DNA of 64,000 nucleotides from Takakia lepidozioides. Lineage: Eukaryota; Streptophyta; Takakiopsida; Takakiales; Takakiaceae. This document shows positions 63,720 to 64,000 of the stretch, piece by piece. Location of the stretch: positions 33,232,001-33,296,000 of the forward strand of contig CM060731.1 of NCBI GenBank assembly GCA_030704615.1, read 5' to 3'. The position numbers and the translations under genes were made by a program. The notes beneath the pieces are model-generated. The model saw nothing but the letters and a program-made list of their open reading frames with translations, was not told the origin of the DNA and searched no databases. Each line of letters opens with the position of its first letter. Positions within the stretch are counted from its first letter, which is position 1.

Positions 63720-64000
63720 GACGATGGAGTACCTCATGCAGATAGGCTGCTAAGCACTTTGGGTCCCATAGCTGAACGCCCTCATAGAAATGAAATGATA
63801 TGGTACTTTATAACGTCCGTGGAGAGAGAGGAGAAAAGAAGAAAGAAAATGAAATGAAATAAAATGGTGCTCCAAAAAGAAATGAAAAGAAATGATACTT
63901 TATAACGTCCGTGGAGAGCTCACAGAGCTGATGGGACAAAAGGGAAAACAGGAAAGAAGAGACAAAACCATAGCCAAAAGCAGCCCAAAAGCAACTACTG
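63720..64000 (-). repeat. LINE family B 3'-end fragments, antisense, at the window edge
   Basis: Two ACTTTATAACGTCCGTGGAGAG copies (63807-63830 and 63897-63920) flanked by GAAATGAAAT tracts. The second continues with GCTCACAGAGCTGATGGGAC. Confidence 0.7.

Overview
This is a window of a nuclear, intron-rich eukaryotic genome. The host gene is a plant-type N-recognin (PRT6/UBR1 family) broken into many small exons by kilobase introns full of retroelement debris. Together with a Ty3-like element carrying a DNMT3-like methyltransferase, this suggests a streptophyte (charophyte) alga with an expanded genome. Chara is my best guess; that is inference, because no marker gene in the window settles the species.

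Layout: (1) 1-2.7 kb holds a decayed gag-like retroelement on the minus strand with a possible LTR/leader to about 3.56 kb, and 3.6-4.25 kb holds three tRNA-derived SINE-like sequences. (2) 4753-17137 is a complete Mutator-like element (MULE) with terminal inverted repeats of about 0.35-0.38 kb and a perfect 9-bp target duplication. It carries a plus-strand MULE transposase (DDE plus SWIM zinc finger) and a convergent minus-strand gene ending in a Ulp1/C48 cysteine protease. Short CAGTCTG/CAGTCCGCTG-like motifs recur through its TIRs, introns, spacers and a translated QQT-rich segment. (3) 17.1-18.3 kb is AT-rich without genes. (4) About 18.7-24.2 kb is a damaged minus-strand Ty3/gypsy-like element in the order gag, protease, DNMT3-like cytosine-5 methyltransferase, reverse transcriptase. 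The methyltransferase frame is the only long uninterrupted one. 24.3-27.3 kb is its probable leader/LTR, low in complexity and repetitive. (5) 27.3-28.3 kb may hold a small unrecognised minus-strand gene; 28.3-30.4 kb has nothing I can name. (6) From about 30.4 kb past the right edge runs one plus-strand gene for a PRT6-like E3 ubiquitin ligase. Nearly 30 exons were placed by conserved motifs, GT-AG borders and matching intron phases: UBR box, helical scaffold, split RING-H2 and C-terminal domain. The last exons lie beyond the window.

The introns of the PRT6-like gene hold two LINE families. Family A has a near-full-length antisense copy at about 44.8-48.3 kb plus 5'-truncated copies. Family B has its best copy at 55.77-57.56 kb, and many 3' ends with a small hairpin and an (ATTTC)n tail. 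A tRNA-derived SINE lies at 34.15-34.39 kb. The strongest candidates for novelty are the methyltransferase-carrying retrotransposon, the motif-saturated Ulp1 MULE, the three-fold repeat expansion inside the PRT6-like protein, and the covarying hairpin at LINE 3' ends. Splice sites were assigned by eye and not by transcript evidence.
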